64,000 nucleotides of DNA from Solen grandis (Eukaryota > Mollusca > Bivalvia > Adapedonta > Solenidae), in contig CM037785.1 of NCBI GenBank assembly GCA_021229015.1, positions 34,707,062 through 34,771,061 on the forward strand, in the 5' to 3' direction. Shown here piece by piece: positions 11,919-24,039 of this stretch. Both the position numbers and the translations under genes were made by a program. Numbering within the stretch: position 1 is the first letter of the stretch; each line of letters starts with the position of its first letter. The notes under the pieces are model-generated. The model saw nothing but the letters and a program-made list of their open reading frames with translations, made no database searches and was not told where the DNA came from.

Positions 11919-14900
11919 AATGATATTGTATCTATCCATTTCAGTATGATTAACGTATTGTTTTAGATAATGTTAAATCCCCAAGTATGTAAATTTCAGA
12001 ATATGTTATTTTTATCAAGTGAAAAAAAAAATAAGTAGTAATATTTCTATTCTAATCCATTTTAATTACAGAGACTTGACTCAAACCATCCCATATAAAT
12101 ATTACAATAAAACTCTTTCAAGTTTCCCTGGGTTATATTTAGCTGCACCTAAAATAACAATTAACGGGACAGGGCATGACGTGATGTGACGTGAGTCGAC
12201 TCGGCCTAACGTTAGGGGTCGTGACGAATCGTTCGTTAGTTCATTATACACTAACATAAAATATAGAAGCTGTATAAACAGGCTCACTTACTGAAAAACA
12301 ACAACATTTGTTAAGGAATTTTGCTACAGTTTTTTACATTTTCTATATAGACAAAAAAGAAAAGTTTAAACTCTTTCATAGATTTTTTAAAATTTTGCAT
12401 GATTATAGAGAATCATAAAAGAAACATTTTATTGGAAAAGAATTCGGGGTCGGCGACCTAATTTTTGAGTTATCTGCCCTGAATGTGATATTTTGGCACT
12501 TTGAGGCCAAATTCAAGGGCAGATAATTCAAATAATAAAAATTAGCACCTCATTAGTTTTCAAAATCAATGTTCAGTATTTCATTCCCTGTCTCTGTACA
12601 AAATTTGAAGAAATTATATGCAACAGATTTTATAATAGAATCACTTTTGCAAATTATCTCCTTTTTTTCAAGAAAAATGCAAAATATCTACAATTTTGAA
12701 CAAAGCAGAACTCCTTTGCTATCAGTTGGTTTCACATTTTCCCTAATGACTTTAAATAAAATAACAAACATCTATAAGAAATAATATAAGATATCTGTGA
12801 AATTTATTTTGAATTATCTGCCCTTGAACATGACCCCAAATTGCCAAAAGAAAACGTCCTTAAATAATGATTTAATCCATAATGACGTTAATACATGCTT
12901 TCACTGAGTATGTATACAGGGGAATATTGATTATATATGGTCCAAGCCAGTGTTTCTCTATACATCTTAATTTGATATTTTCTAAAACACAAAAGTCTCA
13001 AAGGGCCTAGATAGCGTGGTCATAACGCTTCACCAATGCGTCCCGGGTTCGATAATATATTGTATCAATATATTGTATTCTGTGCTGCTGTTATGGATGT
13101 ATGCATACAAACAATATATTTATAAAGCATACATTTCCGATGTAATGGTAATCTGATTAATTACATTTCAGAATAGCTGTAATGGTAATGATAATTGTAA
13201 TGTCATTTTTGCAATGTAATTTTTAATATAATTAATTACATTGCCATGTAATTCAACCCATGCCTGGTTCGATTCCTTGTCACGTACATGAAGGGGTACA
13301 GCGGTCGCCCGTCTTTTCCGGATTATCCGGTTTCCTCCCACAATAATGACCACATACGCCGCCATCGAGAGTGATTAATATATTTTGTGAGAACTTGTTT
13401 CGTAATCGATGTAAAATAAATAAAGTTTAAACTTAAACTCAAAGTTTATATCACCACAAAATGGTAAATTGTGAATATATTAAAGATCATTTTCTTTTAG
13501 AGTATACCAATGCAACATTTTTTTTTATTATTGTCAATATTAAAGTTTAAATCTGGATAGTGAAACGTAGACCAGATAAAATGATATCTATAATTTAAAA
13601 AAAATGTTTTAAACCTCTAATGAAATCATCAATCTCATTTTTTCCACGAAGATTAAATATTTCATAGTGTTAAAAATGTGTTTCGGTCCGACTTACCAGG
13701 AACGATGTTGTCCAGCAAACACCCCACGCCGCCACCAACAAACATTGCTGTACCCAGTAACACCTTGACCATCTGGTCCAACTCTGTGTTTCCTAGATAT
13801 CGCATAATAACTTTCGATAACACTCAAGATTCATTAGAAACGAAAACATTAAATGAAATATGAGAACACTAAGCATTATTGTGTGTGTGGGGGGGGGGGG
13901 GGTGAAAATAAAAGGTAAACCTAAAATGGAAAAAAAATGCACATGTCAGATCTTTACATATCCCCATATCATTCTGATTATATCCTGATCACTAGGTTAT
14001 CTCTCCTGAATAACCTTTCACTGCAGACCCTCTTGCTGTTGTATTGGAGTTTACCGTCGATGCGATAGTATTTCAATCATATAGCGACGTCCAGTTAATT
14101 ACAGGTGGAGGAAGACCCCGAGTACACAGAGATACCCGGGTAGAACCACCGACCTACCGCAAGCCAGCTGGAAGGCTTCCTCACATGAAAAATCCGAAGT
14201 CCCTTCCGGGATTCGAACCCACAGGGGTGAGGGGCTGAGAGATTTGTAGTCCACTACTGTAACCGCTCGGCAACGGCGGCCCCACTGCAGACCTTCTTGA
14301 TGTAGCAAAACACGTTAAAACAAATATGTTTAAGACCATCTCATTTTTTTTTCAATATGTTTTGATGTAGATTAACTTGATAACAGTCTACATGCTGGTC
14401 TGGAATTAAATATTTCATGTCAGAAAGAAAAAAACAACGAAAATACATTTCAGAAAAAGTGATCAATTTTGTTCGCAGTATTGGGGGAAATACAATGCAA
14501 ACCTGTGTCGATGGCGTCTGTATTTTCTGGATCGTTGATATAGCCAGGTAATATAAGCCCAAGCATCAAAGACACGCCTAGTATCGTCAAATTACGGGTG
14601 GACTCCAAATTGAGGAACTTCACCACGGACAGACCTACTGATGTCACGAGTCCGAACAATACTATCAGGGTCCCGCCAATTATAGGCTTTGGAATGGTGG
14701 ACAGGGCCGCTCCAAACTTTCCGATAACGCCACAGATTACGAGTATGACCCCGGCAGTTATAAAAGCACTTCGGCTTGCTACCTAGAAATAACAGGATGT
14801 GTAGTTGTCGTTTGTACTTTCCTTAAAATAAGAACAATATTGTAGCTCAATAATTCTAAACAACATGTTGATAGAAATGTTGTCAACAAAAAAAATCAGA

Positions 14901-15232
14901 AGGAACAACGAGTTTTCGCATTGTTGACAATGGCAATGTCATGTGAGTTATATTCTGTATTGCAGTCGTTATGCCTACCTTTGTTATTCCGATTGCTCCG
15001 ATGTTCCCGCTGTAAGACGTGGTGCCGTGACCAGCACCCACCATACCGGAAATGATGCTCGCAAAGCCTTCCATAGCAATGCCCCTGTTGACGGCGTGTG
15101 GCGGAGGTGGCGGTGCACTGGAAATACGTGCGGCAGCGTGGTAATCCCCTATAGACTCTACGATGGACGAAATGGTGGCGGCAAGCAGTCCGATGTAACC
15201 AGCTCCGCCGATGGTTGGCGTCCCGAACTGAA
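11192..15232 (-). CDS. SLC23 family transporter copy B, C-terminal half (4 exons)
   Basis: The exons on the minus strand are 15232-14979, 14782-14503, 13792-13697 and 11472-11192; all junctions have GT/AG and compatible phases, giving about 303 residues to a stop. The protein is a nucleobase:cation symporter-2/SLC23 membrane transporter, in animals mostly sodium-coupled ascorbate or nucleobase uptake at the plasma membrane. Recognisable blocks in order are SSIVESIGDYHAAARISSAP with a PPPPPHAVNRGI loop, the family signature region SGNIGAIGITKV, several hydrophobic helices (AGVILVICGVIGKFGAAL, PIIGGTLIVLFGLVTSVGL, LTILGVSLMLGLILPGY), ELDQMVKVLLGTAMFVGG, then LEERGMLKW and a cysteine-rich cytoplasmic tail. 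The N-terminal half is missing: it is not visible between 15233 and 25000 and may lie in the gap at 17773-17872. Substrate is unknown. Confidence 0.9.
11874..11917. repeat. (GT)n microsatellite
   Basis: About 20 GT repeats after GTTGTTGTT. Confidence 0.95.
12522..12828 (+). mobile_element. MITE with 21-bp perfect inverted ends
   Basis: TTCAAGGGCAGATAATTC at 12522 is the reverse complement of GAATTATCTGCCCTTGAA ending at 12828, 21 bases perfect. A third copy at 12468-12486 (TTATCTGCCCTGAAT) makes a hairpin with the left end. The 307-bp interior has a short ORF with no recognisable product. Confidence 0.6.
13005..13425 (+). mobile_element. SINE interrupted by an insertion
   Basis: The tRNA-like head (GATAGCGTGGTCATAACGC, then GGTTCGAT) is followed after an interruption by GGTTCGATTCCTTGTCACG and the tail shared with 1320-1537. 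Confidence 0.7.
13054..13265. mobile_element. 212-bp insertion between 8-bp direct repeats
   Basis: GGTTCGAT occurs at 13046-13053 and 13266-13273. The insert contains TAATTACATT motifs in both orientations and ends CATGTAATTCAACCCATGCC. An 8-bp duplication fits hAT-type MITEs, but the left end does not mirror the right. Confidence 0.5.
13697..13792 (-). CDS. SLC23 copy B, penultimate exon
   Basis: The acceptor is ATATCTAG|GAAACA and the donor TTCCTG|GTAAGT. It encodes NTELDQMVKVLLG through LLDNIVP, matching the last membrane helix of SLC23 proteins. Confidence 0.88.
14040..14283 (-). mobile_element. tRNA-derived SINE, same family, in an SLC23 intron
   Basis: The head is GGGGCCGCCGTTGCCGAGCG and the B box GTGGGTTCGAATCCC. 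Flanking direct repeats ACTGCAGACC(C/T)TCTTG(C/A)TGT at 14020-14039 and 14284-14303 have two mismatches. It lies in the intron between 13792 and 14503. Confidence 0.92.
14503..14782 (-). CDS. SLC23 copy B, second exon visible
   Basis: The acceptor is TTTCTAG|GTAGCA and the donor ACACAG|GTTTGC. It encodes VASRSAFITAGVILVICG through DAIDT with several transmembrane helices. Confidence 0.9.
14979..15232 (-). CDS. SLC23 copy B exon with family signature
   Basis: The acceptor (minus strand) is TTTACAG|TTCAG and the donor ACAAAG|GTAGGC. The exon needs one base from an upstream exon to complete its first codon. It encodes QFGTPTIGGAGYIG through GITK. Confidence 0.9.
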
Positions 15233-15592
15233 CTGTAAACAAAATAAAAGAAATTGACACAATACATTGTATAACTGCATGACTAACATGGAATTTAAAT
15301 TATATTTACATATATTTTCTCTTCGCTTTTTAGTGCACATATGAAAGTTCTAAAGTAATGAAAATTGATCGTATAACCAGGCCCATCCAGCATCTAAAAG
15401 GGGACCTTAACACTACAAGCTAAATATTGCCCATTAAAAGATTTGTATATTATATATACTGGCATCATAGATATGTGGATATTTATGTCAAACATTAAAA
15501 TTTAAAGTCTCGTGTCCACACATATCTACCTGTTATTATGCGTATACATTTATATTAGAATCCCGTTTATTATACAACAAGAAATGTCTTTA

Positions 15593-17396
15593 ACAAGAGG
15601 GCCAAGATGGCACTGAATCGCTCACCTGAGAAATATTGCTTTCATTGCTTTTTACAACATAGACATACTGAATACAAAATCCATGCAGAATAACAGCAAT
15701 ATAATCTTAATTCCACTCAAAAAGTTTACATGTGGTCCAAAATACCAAGTTAACCCTAGCGTGGGACCAATATTGACCCCAGGGCCATGATTTGAAAACT
15801 TGGTTCAGGTCGACAAGGCCATGTTACATACCAAATATCTAAACCCATGATCTTGTGGTTTCTGGCAAGGATATCTAATACAAAATCTTTCCTATTTAAT
15901 CTATGTAAAATCCAGTGACCCCTGGGGCGGGGTCAATTTTGACCCCAGAGCCATGATCTGAACAAACTTAGTAGATATCCATAAAGGCAATGTTACACAA
16001 TGATATTATAAACTCCGGGATTATGGTTTCTGAGAATGAATTTTCTAGATTTTCTATTTAGTTCTATGTAAATCAAGTACTCTGTACGTGCCAATTTGTT
16101 GAACCAGGCCATCGCATTAACAAACTGTAAATCAAAGCAATATTGATAAAAATTTAAATTGTTGTATTTCTGACAAGAATGAATTTTCATTTTCACATTA
16201 AATTATAGTCTTTGTCCAAAATCAATAATCTGTATATGCGTATCAGTTTTGATTCAGGATCCATTGATTATAAACAAAACCTGGTAGATGTCCAAATGGC
16301 ATGAACACACCAAATATCTTATCCCGGCGTGTTTCTAAAAAAAAGAATTTTTCATAGTTATTTTTCATAAAAGTCTATGTTAAATACCAGTGACCCAAGG
16401 GCTAATATTGACCCCAGGGCAATGATTTGAGCAAACTTGGTATATGTCCATAAGGCATGTTATACACAAATATCTAAATTCCTGCTTGTAGTTTCTGACA
16501 AGAAGAATTTCAAATTTTCCTATTTATATGCCTATGTAAAATCAAGTGAACCCTGGGTCGGGTCCAGTTTTGACCCAGGCCATGATTGAACAAACTGTAG
16601 ATGTCCATAAGGCAATGATACACACCTAATATCTTAACTCCAGGCCCGTAGTTTCTGAGAAAAAGATTTTTCTAGTTTTTTTCTATATAAGTCTATGTTA
16701 AATCAAGTGACCCAAGGGCTAATATTGACCCCAGGGCAATGATTTGAGCAAACTTGGTAAATGTCCATAAGGCAATGTTATACACCAAATATCTAAATTC
16801 CTGGCCTTGTAGTTTCTGACAAGAAGAATTTTCAAATTTTCCTATTTATATGCCTTTGTAAAATCAAGTGAACCCTGGGTCGGGTCCAGTTTTGATCTCA
16901 GGGCCATGATTTGAACAAACCTGGTAGAGATCCACTAGACAATGCTACAGACCAAATATCTTAACTCCAGGCCTTCTGGTTTCTGAGAAGAAGATTTTTC
17001 TAGTTTTTTTCCTATATAAGCCTATGTAAAATCAAGTGACCCCTGGGGCGGGGCCAATTTTGACCCCAGGGTTATTATTTGAACAAACCTGGTAGGGATG
17101 CACTAGACAATGCTACACACCAAATATCTAAGCTCTAGGCATGCAGTTTTGCAGAAGAATATTTTCAAAGCTTGCATTTTATTATTTTAGCTGTTGTGAC
17201 CTACTTTTTCAACCAATAAAATAACTTGAACAATATTGATAGAGGGCATTATAAGGATGATTTCTATGAAGTTTTGTCAAAATCCATTCCGCGGTTTAGG
17301 GGATGATGTTGTTTAAAGGAAATTGTTGACGCCGGATGCACGGCCGGACGCACGGACGCCGGACAAAAGGCCATCACAAAAGCTCACCATGAGCTA
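15593..17396 (-). mobile_element. Long member of the TAGCTC/TTGT element family with internal repeats
   Basis: The left end ACAAGAGGGCCAAGATGG and right end AAGCTCACCATGAGCTA are the reverse complement of the ends of the 51064 element. The inside is an array of about 158-bp units in 316-bp dimers (compare 16393 with 16709, and 16547 with 16868), carrying TTGACCCCAGGGC(A/C)ATGAT and CAAATATCTAA. It fills the region upstream of SLC23 copy B. Confidence 0.85.
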
Positions 17397-17397
17397 G

Positions 17398-20099
17398 TTG
17401 TCCCAAGATTATGGGAGATATTGTGAAGACTATATAACAAAACGAATTTATTTACAAACTAAAAAAGGGCTAATCTACCAACTTCCATTCATTACAATTC
17501 GTATGTTACCAAGCCAAAACGAAAGATCATCGCGTATATCCGATTATTGTTTCCAGACTGGCTCAATAAACTGCTCAACTCCTCCGCAGTATTTACCTCC
17601 CCTGAAGGCCGAGTCCACTTTTACAAATTAGGGGAAATAGTGGTCTAAAAAAAGACATTCGCCTGCTTCTTATTTAGTTGTTTTAAATCATATTGCCAAA
17701 ACATCATTCCTCAATTGATAAAGAAGTGTTAAATTTTCATTACTGTGTTACCTTTTATGTTAAACTGAAAAANNNNNNNNNNNNNNNNNNNNNNNNNNNN
17801 NNNNNNNNNNNNNNNNNNNNNNNNNNNNNNNNNNNNNNNNNNNNNNNNNNNNNNNNNNNNNNNNNNNNNNNNAATGAATTTATAATTTAAGTCGCACATT
17901 CGAACATGCATGCGCATATACACTCGTAAACAAAATGATGTGATGTTCTTACTTACATATACATTTTAATCACTATAACATAGAACATGAGTTTGCATAT
18001 TATGTGTACAAATCAAGCACCTTTATAAAGAATATAAACCATCTATCGATAAAATGAATTATAAATAACAGAGTATCTGTAGCTGTAAAAACAATATATT
18101 GGTACTTATCATATAGATATTAGTTAGTTATCCTTCTTTTAAAAGAACGGTGTTTGTAGCACCCTGTGGTTGTTAAATATGCAATTTCAACCGATTTTAG
18201 TTGAGTTCCCTTCTGTATCACGAATGAAGTCTTAAGAATAATAGAAAGTGCAGTAAGTTCCTTGGACACAATTTTGACGGCGACCTTGTTTATTCCCCGA
18301 TTCTTTTTCGCAAAGAATTGGAATACAACGAATCGAAGGTGTAGGTCATGATCGAAGCTGAAATGCTTTATCTTTACGAAAATGTACACTTCTGCCACTC
18401 TTAAAACTCTTTGGACCTCACAGTTGTCTTTCATTCATTAACATTACCAGGTTTTTTGACAAATCGAAAAAAGAAGTTGTATAACTATAACACTCATGCT
18501 TCTCAAAGCAAACTGCATAAAATCGGACCACACATCAATAAAATGTAATTAATATCACCGATTGCATTTTAAAAAACAAGACCAAGCGTCCCAGACCATG
18601 CAACAGTCGGCGAAAGTTTTAGCTGTTTTTATGTAAAATTTCCTTCATCCTCCATTGTTGTGTCATGTGATATTTGTTAACAAAACAATGACAAATTATT
18701 TTCAGTTTTTAACATATTTTTAAAGAATAATATTTTATACTTGTTATATTTTCCTAGTCTTATAAACTAAATTTCTTATTTGACTGCATTTTTTTTTTAT
18801 CAAATTAGGGTTATTTAGAAGCTTTTCTTGGATTATTAAAGTTATTTGAGGCTTATTTCTCAATGTTCCGATTTTTTTCTGAACATTCATGTAAAATATT
18901 ATCCAACGTCAAAGTTATTGAGATACTTTAATTTTTATAATTATTTTCGTTAGTAATTGTTGTGAGCCTCTATTTTAACTATATCAACATTGCTAATTAT
19001 TAAGTCTGATTTTTTATCATCCCAGCTTTTTGTGCTTATCGGTTTTACATTATTTAAAGATGCAATACTACAGATACGTCAATTTAGCTTGTATATTTTG
19101 AACAAATCATGGACATTTATCATCTATGACGGACGTTCCAGAAAGAAAATGTTCATAAAAACTCGCCTGATGTCTTATATGATCCATATCTACCATACCG
19201 TAATCATATCAACAAGTACGGAATTTCACGGCCAACAATTCGACTGTTTCTGACAAGTCCCGGAAACTGCCTTATTAATATAAGTATAAAAAACAAGCCA
19301 TCTAAACATAGAAGTACATGAACTACTTCATCTGGGAGTACAGTGCTCAACTTTATTATGAAAAACTAATTGTTATGCAACTAGAGAACACATTAATTCA
19401 TATTCTCTAAAGAACTTAACTGGCTTAGGAGAAGAAATTGTTTGGCAAATAGATGCCTGGCACATATAGTATAAACACACACTTCAACATTCACACGGAA
19501 TATACATGAGGACACTCGCCAGATACCTGTTTTCTTACAAACGCTTATGATTATGCATGACCTGCGAGGACCAATCTCGATCGATACCGGAAGTCTTCGT
19601 GTAAATATTTGGGAAATCTACGTGAAGGGGTAGAGGAATTAATTTCCTACAGTCATTTAATATTTGTGATTCTATCGACATCAATCGGGCTAACCGTTTG
19701 ACATGCAGGGAATATTTTGCATATCATCAAAATAATGGTTGAATTTTCATATTTTCACCTTATTTTCTGTATGTATAGCTTTGATTTTTGGTAGTATTGC
19801 AACTTTTATTACTGAGAGTTTCCTTTGTTTTAGAATTCTAAGTCTAAAATTCCGTCTAGGTCGTTTTAAGGTCACTGTCTGCAAAAAGTTTGATTGTAAT
19901 AAATAGGTTTCACCGAATTATCGTTGACTAACAGAACGGTATAAATTAGCAATATAAACACCATATTTAAGACACTACATAAAACATTTTAACTTTACTG
20001 TTGCTGTCTATGTTGTTCTATGATTTTACAAACGTTTAATTATCCGGTATTATCATGACCGATAAAAAGGCGATGGCGCATGCATTCTGGTTGACTTAT
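17398..20099. other. No gene recognised
   Basis: Apart from the gap, this stretch holds only isolated short frames (for example 77 codons at 17398 plus, 104 codons at 18434 minus) without splice context or recognisable sequence. Confidence 0.6.
17773..17872. other. Assembly gap (100 N)
   Basis: One hundred N, the conventional filler for a gap of unknown size. It falls between SLC23 copy B and everything upstream of it, so missing N-terminal exons could lie here. Confidence 0.98.
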
Positions 20100-20620
20100 A
20101 ATAGTGGTGGTAGAGGTAGCAGAAGTGGTGGTGGTGGTGTTAGAAGTAGAAATAGTAGTAGAAATAGTAGTAAAGGCAGAAGTAGTTGTATTAGAAAAAG
20201 TAGTGATGGAGGTGGTTGAAGTTTTGGCGATGGTGGTGGTTGTAGTAGTAGTTGTTGTTATGGTGAAAGTGGTGATGGTAGCAGAAGAAATAGAAGTAGA
20301 TATGTTGGTGGTGGCGGTGGTGGTAGAAGTAGTACTGGTGTTGGTGGAGGTGCTAGTGGTGGTAATAGTAGTAGAAGAATTGGAGGTGGTAGTATTAGTA
20401 GTTGTGGTGGAAGCAGTAGGAGTAGTTGCGGTGGTGGTAGTAGTAGATGTAGTGGTGATTGTTGAAGTAGTAGTGGTGGTATTGGTTATCGTAGTAGTAG
20501 TGGTGATGTGTTGGTGGTAGTAGCAGAGGTGGTTATGGTGATAGTAGAAGTAGTAGTGGTAGTAGTAGTTGTAGTGGTGGTGGTGGTGAGGGTTGTGGTT
20601 GTAGTACGAGAGTTGATCAA
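20100..20620. repeat. GTG/GTA trinucleotide-rich tract
   Basis: About 500 bases of G(T/A)(G/A)-type triplets. Long open frames on both strands (poly-Val/Glu on plus, poly-Thr/Ser on minus) are low-complexity artefacts. Confidence 0.9.
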
Positions 20621-21691
20621 TCAATTTCTGGACGTGTGCTGTAATTTAGTCAAAAATACCAGTCGTCCTAATTCGTGTTTGTTATTATCATCAACATTAT
20701 TCCTTTATTCATGTATCAATACAGCCAGGTAGATCATATGGCTAACTAGAACCCGGCTGATAGAGCAACAAGATTCTATTTCTAATCCTTAGGTGGAATC
20801 TTTTGGATGTTGCTCGGCATGTTCTTGAAAATTTAGCTTATAAAACGGAGGAAAATGTCATCTTAATTATATGATGTCATTAACATATATCTTAATGTCA
20901 TTTCCATTAAGCGCTTTGTTTTGTGAATATTAATTTAAATGTTTGCTAATCATGCCAAATAAAATTGTGTCACCAAAGCAAACGCCAAAAGACGTCATCT
21001 TAGAGCAAAGAGTAGTTATAAAAAAAAACTGTGTAAACATAAGAAAGTCACCAATGTAATATTATTGGAACGAGAAGCGAATGGAATGAATATATGTAAA
21101 TCTCTAATAAACAAATGTTATAAACGCTTTTGTGTTTAGCGATGACGAAATGTACGGTCTTCTTACTGTGGAACACACGACATTATGAGTGAAGCCGTTA
21201 CAAAGGATATTAATATTTTAATGCTCATCGTATGAGAGCTTATGACTTCATTGACATGATTTTTGGACAATGCAGACATTACTGACTAATAATCTGTGCA
21301 TGTTACGGGAAAAATACCAGATGGGTGTTGAGGCTTCTATCCATGAAAAGAGAAAACTAGATTTTCACGTTAATGTCATGACGTTATTTCAGCTGCGATA
21401 AAGTACTTTACCTAATTGCGTTGAATATGTTATTTTGAAAAGGTTTATCATACTGTACTGACATTTCAGCATGTAATACAGAAGACATGCATATTTAATT
21501 GAGACAAGTTTTATACTCCCATGTAAAAAAATGTGTTAGTTATTAGATGTGTCAAGGAATTTATTGATCAATCGTCGTATTACGCTTAACGTTGTTTATT
21601 GGTCAAGCCTCATGCTATATCTTTCTGTATAAAATGAATCGAAAAAATCTCTGACCAGTAGATCGTAAAATCGTAAAAATTAATTACTTAC

Positions 21692-21749
21692 GGTGCCGTT
21701 CCATTCTGATACGAGCCGACTTTACGTGGCTCCCGGAACTGCGCACCAT
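21692..21749 (-). CDS. Possible first exon of SLC23 copy B (tentative)
   Basis: A minus-strand ATG at 21749 opens 19 codons (MVRSSGSHVKSARIRMERH) and ends at a consensus donor CACC|GTAAGT. An in-frame TAA lies upstream. Its end phase (1) equals that of copy A exon 1. No similarity to exon 1 of copy A is visible, so it could equally be a chance ORF or a 5' UTR exon. Confidence 0.22.
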
Positions 21750-22678
21750 TGTATTTTGACCGTGACCCGGTTTTTAATGAGATGACTAGTCTGACATGTT
21801 TCAGAACCAAATAGTATCTTGCTGTGTAGGGGTCAAAATATTGATTCTTAATGGTATAATAATCAAATTATGAAGTGAAGGTTTGATTCAAAAACTTTAA
21901 ATAAAATGTATAAATTATAGAAAAAAAATATTTTGTTAGGACACTCATTGTAATTCAGATTTGCATTTAGTAATACGGCCTTTTTTTAGTATAGTTTTAT
22001 ATCGTCCAATATACCGTGATTTTCGATTAAAATTATTTCGCATTAAATATTAGTTACTATTATAAACAATTACTGGACACGGCATCATAGTTTAATAGTA
22101 CAGTTGTACATTTTTATTTGTGCAACTAGTTAGTAACAGATATATACATCAAAACGAAGATCTATTTTGATCTTTCTGAGAATTCATTGCTAATTTAAAA
22201 AGTAATTTGCCGTTCTGGTATAATGATGAGTTCATCCAACATTTTATCATTAGTTTTCTTTACCGTTACTTGACCAAACCCGTCTTTTTGTTTCCAGGGG
22301 GTCTGTAACACATGTTGCAAACGGGTAGTCCGACAAGGAGCGAACCTACTTGTCCCCTTAATTAAGGATAGTCTAACGCATCAAGAGTGATTGTGATTCC
22401 TCTATTAACTGAGCGATAAAACAGAAACGTATATAAGGGTTTTGTGTCAATTCGCTGCGGACGAGGAACTATTGACGGCGGTTTGTATTTAGTATAAATG
22501 ATATATCATTTAAATGTTACTACGCCGTACGATTGACTTTGACTTTTCTGCACTTTACATTTCAACAAAAAACCGATATTCCATTCAACCTTATCGCCTG
22601 TCAAATAGAACGTCGCCTTGGTTGAGGAATATAAACCACGCCTCCGTAGCGAGAAGAATCAAGTGCACAGTTTTATTA

Positions 22679-22720
22679 CTCTATAAATAGAGACTGTGAC
22701 GTCACTAGCTTCATTCAGAC
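22679..22720 (+). promoter_or_regulatory. TATA box and CRE-like core promoter candidate
   Basis: CTCTATAAATAGAG is followed by a perfect CRE palindrome TGACGTCA at 22697-22704 and TTCATTCAG, which could be an initiator. It is 2.5 kb upstream of methyltransferase copy 1 exon 1 on the same strand. Related modules recur inside intron 1 of both copies. Promoter function is inference. Confidence 0.45.
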
Positions 22721-24039
22721 CGGTGTTGACACATTGCAGTTTTATAACGTGGGTATTATGAATTGACTGAGGTATTTATATGTCACGTGTAATCTTGCGA
22801 GGAAATAATGAACAAGTTTGAATAAACTATGTAGTTTCAAACGAAATAGGTGGCACTTAAACTCGGGGTGTTTTAGCAAGATTGATTTTGTGTTTTGAAT
22901 TAATAAAACACAGCAAAAGCATTGGGCGTAGTTACTGTCAAACGGAGCGTGACATTTGTCCTTGTCATCATGGTCTACGAACGTGTGGCTTTTAACATCT
23001 AGCCATTTTAATTGCGGTTCTTCATGTAGAAATTATATAAAATCCTCGAATGTCATTTCAAAACCTTTCCAAAAACGCACCGCTGACAGCCTTTATAGGG
23101 ATAATGATTTTTTAAAGTCCGTCTCGGCCGACACTTCCATCACGAAAGATAATGTAAACTGAGCAAAAATCAATAACCAGGTGAAGCCAAGGGGCGGAGC
23201 TACGTTCTGATTGGCAAACACAATGCCTTATGTTTCTACAGTAAGAGGGAAAGCGACCACAGTTTTATCGATGTAAAATTATCGGAAATGTCAGTCATTT
23301 GCACGACGTGTTTTTAATCTACCATATATTGACTAAACGTATGTAAGTTTACGTTTAGGGTCGAAAACATACACCTAAGATCGAATTTGCAAAGTATGTT
23401 GATTAGAATGTTAAATAGATAAATAAAAAAAAATCATGAAGTATCCGCCTTGCAAATGCTGTGATCCCCAACATTGCCACTGCGCGTGCGCTATACCCTT
23501 AACGCTACTGTGTAGATGAGTTTATGGCCGCCAACACAGAAATGTCATTTTTGTTCACCACTATGGGATCAAGTTTGATCTAGTTTTACCCCTAAAGTAA
23601 CCTTTATACCACTCACGTAGTTGCTCTGTAGAAACGCACATTTTTGCCGAAATTTTATGAAAGAGTGGATTTAATTGTTAACAGTGGAAAAAAACATTTC
23701 TTTATCCCAATAAACCACACATGTTATCATGTATGTTTTCCATATTCATCCCAACTCACAGGAAGCTTTTACGTGTAATGAAACCTGATTCCAGCAACAT
23801 TTTCTATTCGAATACACGCGAAACCTGTTTTATTATTTATAAACAACTAACAATGAGGACCCGTTTTGTAATACTTGTAATTTAATACAGGTGGTATTCG
23901 AGGTAACAATGCGATTGCACATTTTGTCTTTGTGTTACTGACTAAAGGAGTTATGTGTAGACCTAAACTAGAAACTAGCCTAGCCCGAAGTTCAACTAAA
24001 ATGCTTAGGGCTAAGTAACATTAAAGTTCTTTAATTAGA

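Noticed and set aside
14896..15267. Second long minus frame and a 104-codon plus frame over the same bases
   Set aside because: They are shadows of the SLC23 exon, whose frame alone matches the family and the splice sites.
18120..18434. 104-codon minus frame
   Set aside because: No recognisable motif, no splice support and no paralogue in the window.
20040..20624. 194-codon minus frame and 138-codon plus frame of Thr/Ser and Val/Glu runs
   Set aside because: Both arise from the same triplet repeat tract; low complexity on both strands is an artefact, not a gene.
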